A DNA stretch of 6,386 nt, taken from contig CAZZBZ010000106.1 of assembly GCA_964653025.1 (NCBI GenBank), positions 1-6,386 of the forward strand, read 5' to 3'. The translations under genes were made by a program, and so were the position numbers. Shown one piece after another: positions 5,031 through 6,386 of this stretch. How positions within the stretch are numbered: position 1 is the stretch's first letter; every line of letters begins with the position of its first letter. The notes under the pieces were generated by a model. That model was given only the letters and a program-made list of their open reading frames with translations, searched no databases and had not been told where the DNA came from. Source of the stretch: JABWAM01 sp964653025 (lineage in GTDB: Bacteria; Verrucomicrobiota; Verrucomicrobiia; JABWAM01).

Positions 5031-6299
5031 ATGAACCCGGTCCGTCACGATCCCTATGCGGCGCTGCGGCACCCGAACTACCGACGTTTCGCCCTCGGGG
5101 CGGCGCTCTCGAGTTTTGGGGGCGCGATGCAGTCGGTCGCCGTGGGTTGGGATCTCTACGAGCGTACCGGCTCGGCGTGGGCGCTGGGCGCGGTGGGCCT
5201 CGTGCAGGTGCTGCCGGTGTTTGCGCTCGCCCTGCCGGCGGGCCACCTCGCGGACCGGGTGGACCGGCGGCGGATCCTTCTCGTGGCCCAGGCCGTGATG
5301 CTGACGAGCTCGGTCGTTCTCGCCCTGCTCGCCCTCGCGAAGGGGGCCGTGCCGCTGGTCTATGCCTGCCTCTTCGCTTCGGGGGTGGCCCGCGCATTCG
5401 CGATGCCCGCGGGCGCCTCCTTCTGGCCGACGCTCCTCCCCCCGAAGGATTACGGCAACGCGATGACGTGGAGGAGCGGGGGGTTCGAGCTCGCGGGAGT
5501 GCTCGGACCCGCCCTCGGCGGGATGTTCATCGCATGGGCGACCAGCGCCTTTCCCTGCTACCTGGCCTGCGCGGGCCTCACCTTCGTCTATGGGGTCTGT
5601 GTCTTCCGCGTGGAAACCCGCGCCGCACCGAAGCCCGCGGAACCGCTCACCCGCGATTCGCTGCTTGCCGGGTTCCGTTTCGTGTGGGGCACGAAGGTCA
5701 TCCTCGGCGCGATCACCCTCGACATGTTTGCGGTCCTGCTCGGCGGGGCGACGGCCCTCCTCCCGATCTACGCGAAGGACATCCTGCAGGTTGGGCCCGC
5801 AGGACTCGGATGGCTGCGAGCGGCGCCGGGCTTCGGCGCGCTCGCGATGGCGCTCTTCACCGTCTACCGGGCTCCCGTGCGGCGCGCCGGCTCCCGCCTC
5901 CTCTGGGCGGTGGCCGGGTTCGGGGTGGCCACGATCGTCTTCGGGCTCTCCACTTCCTTCTGGCTTTCGATGCTCGCGCTGGGGCTCACGGGGGTCTTCG
6001 ACAACATCAGCGTGGTGATCCGCCACAGCCTCGTCCAGCTTCGCACGCCGGATGCGATGCGGGGTCGGGTGACCGCTGTGAACAGTGTCTTTATCAGCTG
6101 CTCGAACGAACTGGGCGCTTTCGAGTCGGGGGCGGTCGCGGCGCTGTTCACCCCGGTGATCTCGGTGGTGGCGGGCGGGATCGGGACGCTCGCGGTGGTC
6201 GCCGCCGCAGTGTGGCGGTGGCCCGAGCTCCGCCGTCTCGGTCCGCTCCAACCTCCCGTCGTCGAGACGCGGGAGGGGGACGCCGCAGGCGACCTGTAA
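5031..6299 (+). CDS. Major facilitator superfamily transporter, EntS/MFS_3-like exporter
   Basis: A 422-residue, highly hydrophobic integral membrane protein of the usual MFS length. N-terminal residues PYAALRHPNYRRFALG (8-23) match the cytoplasmic lead-in of the MFS_3 group (enterobactin exporter EntS and relatives). MFS motif A, GHLADRVDRRRIL (71-83), lies in the loop after the second helix. FASGVARAFAMPA (115-127) covers helix 4 and the next loop. A charged central linker (about 193-212) separates the two six-helix bundles. TPDAMRGRVTAVNSVF (339-354) is the conserved loop in the second half. The last helix is near 376-396, followed by a short soluble tail. Such proteins use the proton gradient to export siderophores, macrolides or other small molecules; the substrate here is not predictable, and no siderophore genes are in view. 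ATG 5031 is the only sensible start, 18 bp after the repeat array, with no Shine-Dalgarno. Codon use matches its neighbours. Confidence 0.92.
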   Translation: MNPVRHDPYAALRHPNYRRFALGAALSSFGGAMQSVAVGWDLYERTGSAWALGAVGLVQVLPVFALALPAGHLADRVDRRRILLVAQAVMLTSSVVLALLALAKGAVPLVYACLFASGVARAFAMPAGASFWPTLLPPKDYGNAMTWRSGGFELAGVLGPALGGMFIAWATSAFPCYLACAGLTFVYGVCVFRVETRAAPKPAEPLTRDSLLAGFRFVWGTKVILGAITLDMFAVLLGGATALLPIYAKDILQVGPAGLGWLRAAPGFGALAMALFTVYRAPVRRAGSRLLWAVAGFGVATIVFGLSTSFWLSMLALGLTGVFDNISVVIRHSLVQLRTPDAMRGRVTAVNSVFISCSNELGAFESGAVAALFTPVISVVAGGIGTLAVVAAAVWRWPELRRLGPLQPPVVETREGDAAGDL

Positions 6300-6386
6300 A
6301 TCAGCCGCTCCCCCGTGATTTCCAGTGGGATTGACGAGGTCGAGGGGGTGGTCGCCTCTCACGGCCAATCCGATACCTAAATCCGA

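Noticed and set aside
5016..6368. A 450-codon leftward open frame opposite the MFS gene
   Set aside because: Its composition is very high in Arg, Glu, His and Pro with no fold motifs. The rightward frame is an unmistakable transporter.
6300..6386. Terminator or next gene after the MFS stop
   Set aside because: CCGTGA (6313-6318) and TCACGG (6359-6364) are complementary but far apart with no T-run, and AATCCGA occurs twice (6367-6373, 6380-6386), which is too short to mean anything.

Overview
This is a GC-rich bacterial chromosomal window (roughly two thirds G+C by eye) carrying ordinary chromosomal genes with no phage, plasmid, insertion-sequence or CRISPR signature. The wording of the LepA and oxidoreductase proteins, the near absence of Shine-Dalgarno sequences before the starts, and an 8-bp GGTTCAAC-type intergenic repeat together suggest a member of Verrucomicrobiota (Opitutae-like). 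That placement rests on recall of similar sequences, not on a search, and is only moderately secure.

Layout. At the left edge, reading rightwards, is the C-terminal half of hisF (histidine biosynthesis). It overlaps by ATGA with a GNAT-fold acyltransferase gene. Converging on this pair from the right are three leftward genes: lepA (translation factor EF4), a Gfo/Idh/MocA-family oxidoreductase, and a 45-residue open frame for a one-helix membrane protein. lepA and the oxidoreductase are 63 bp apart on one strand and are probably cotranscribed.

A 270-bp divergent region (3921-4190) separates lepA from a rightward glycosyltransferase of the polyprenyl/dolichyl-phosphate sugar synthase type. This region is full of dyad symmetry. 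Its centre (3992-4094) can fold into a 20-bp closing helix enclosing two hairpins, and every non-Watson-Crick pair becomes G-U only if the + strand is transcribed. It is the best candidate here for an undescribed structured RNA.

Beyond the glycosyltransferase, a 108-bp gap holds inverted arrays of the 8-bp repeat, followed by an MFS exporter of the EntS/MFS_3 type. The last 87 bases hold nothing I can call.

Functional link. The genes do not form one pathway: histidine synthesis, translation, sugar-lipid synthesis and export sit side by side. The points of interest are the intergenic RNA-like structure, the repeat array, the small membrane protein and the hisF-coupled, possibly NodA-related acyltransferase.
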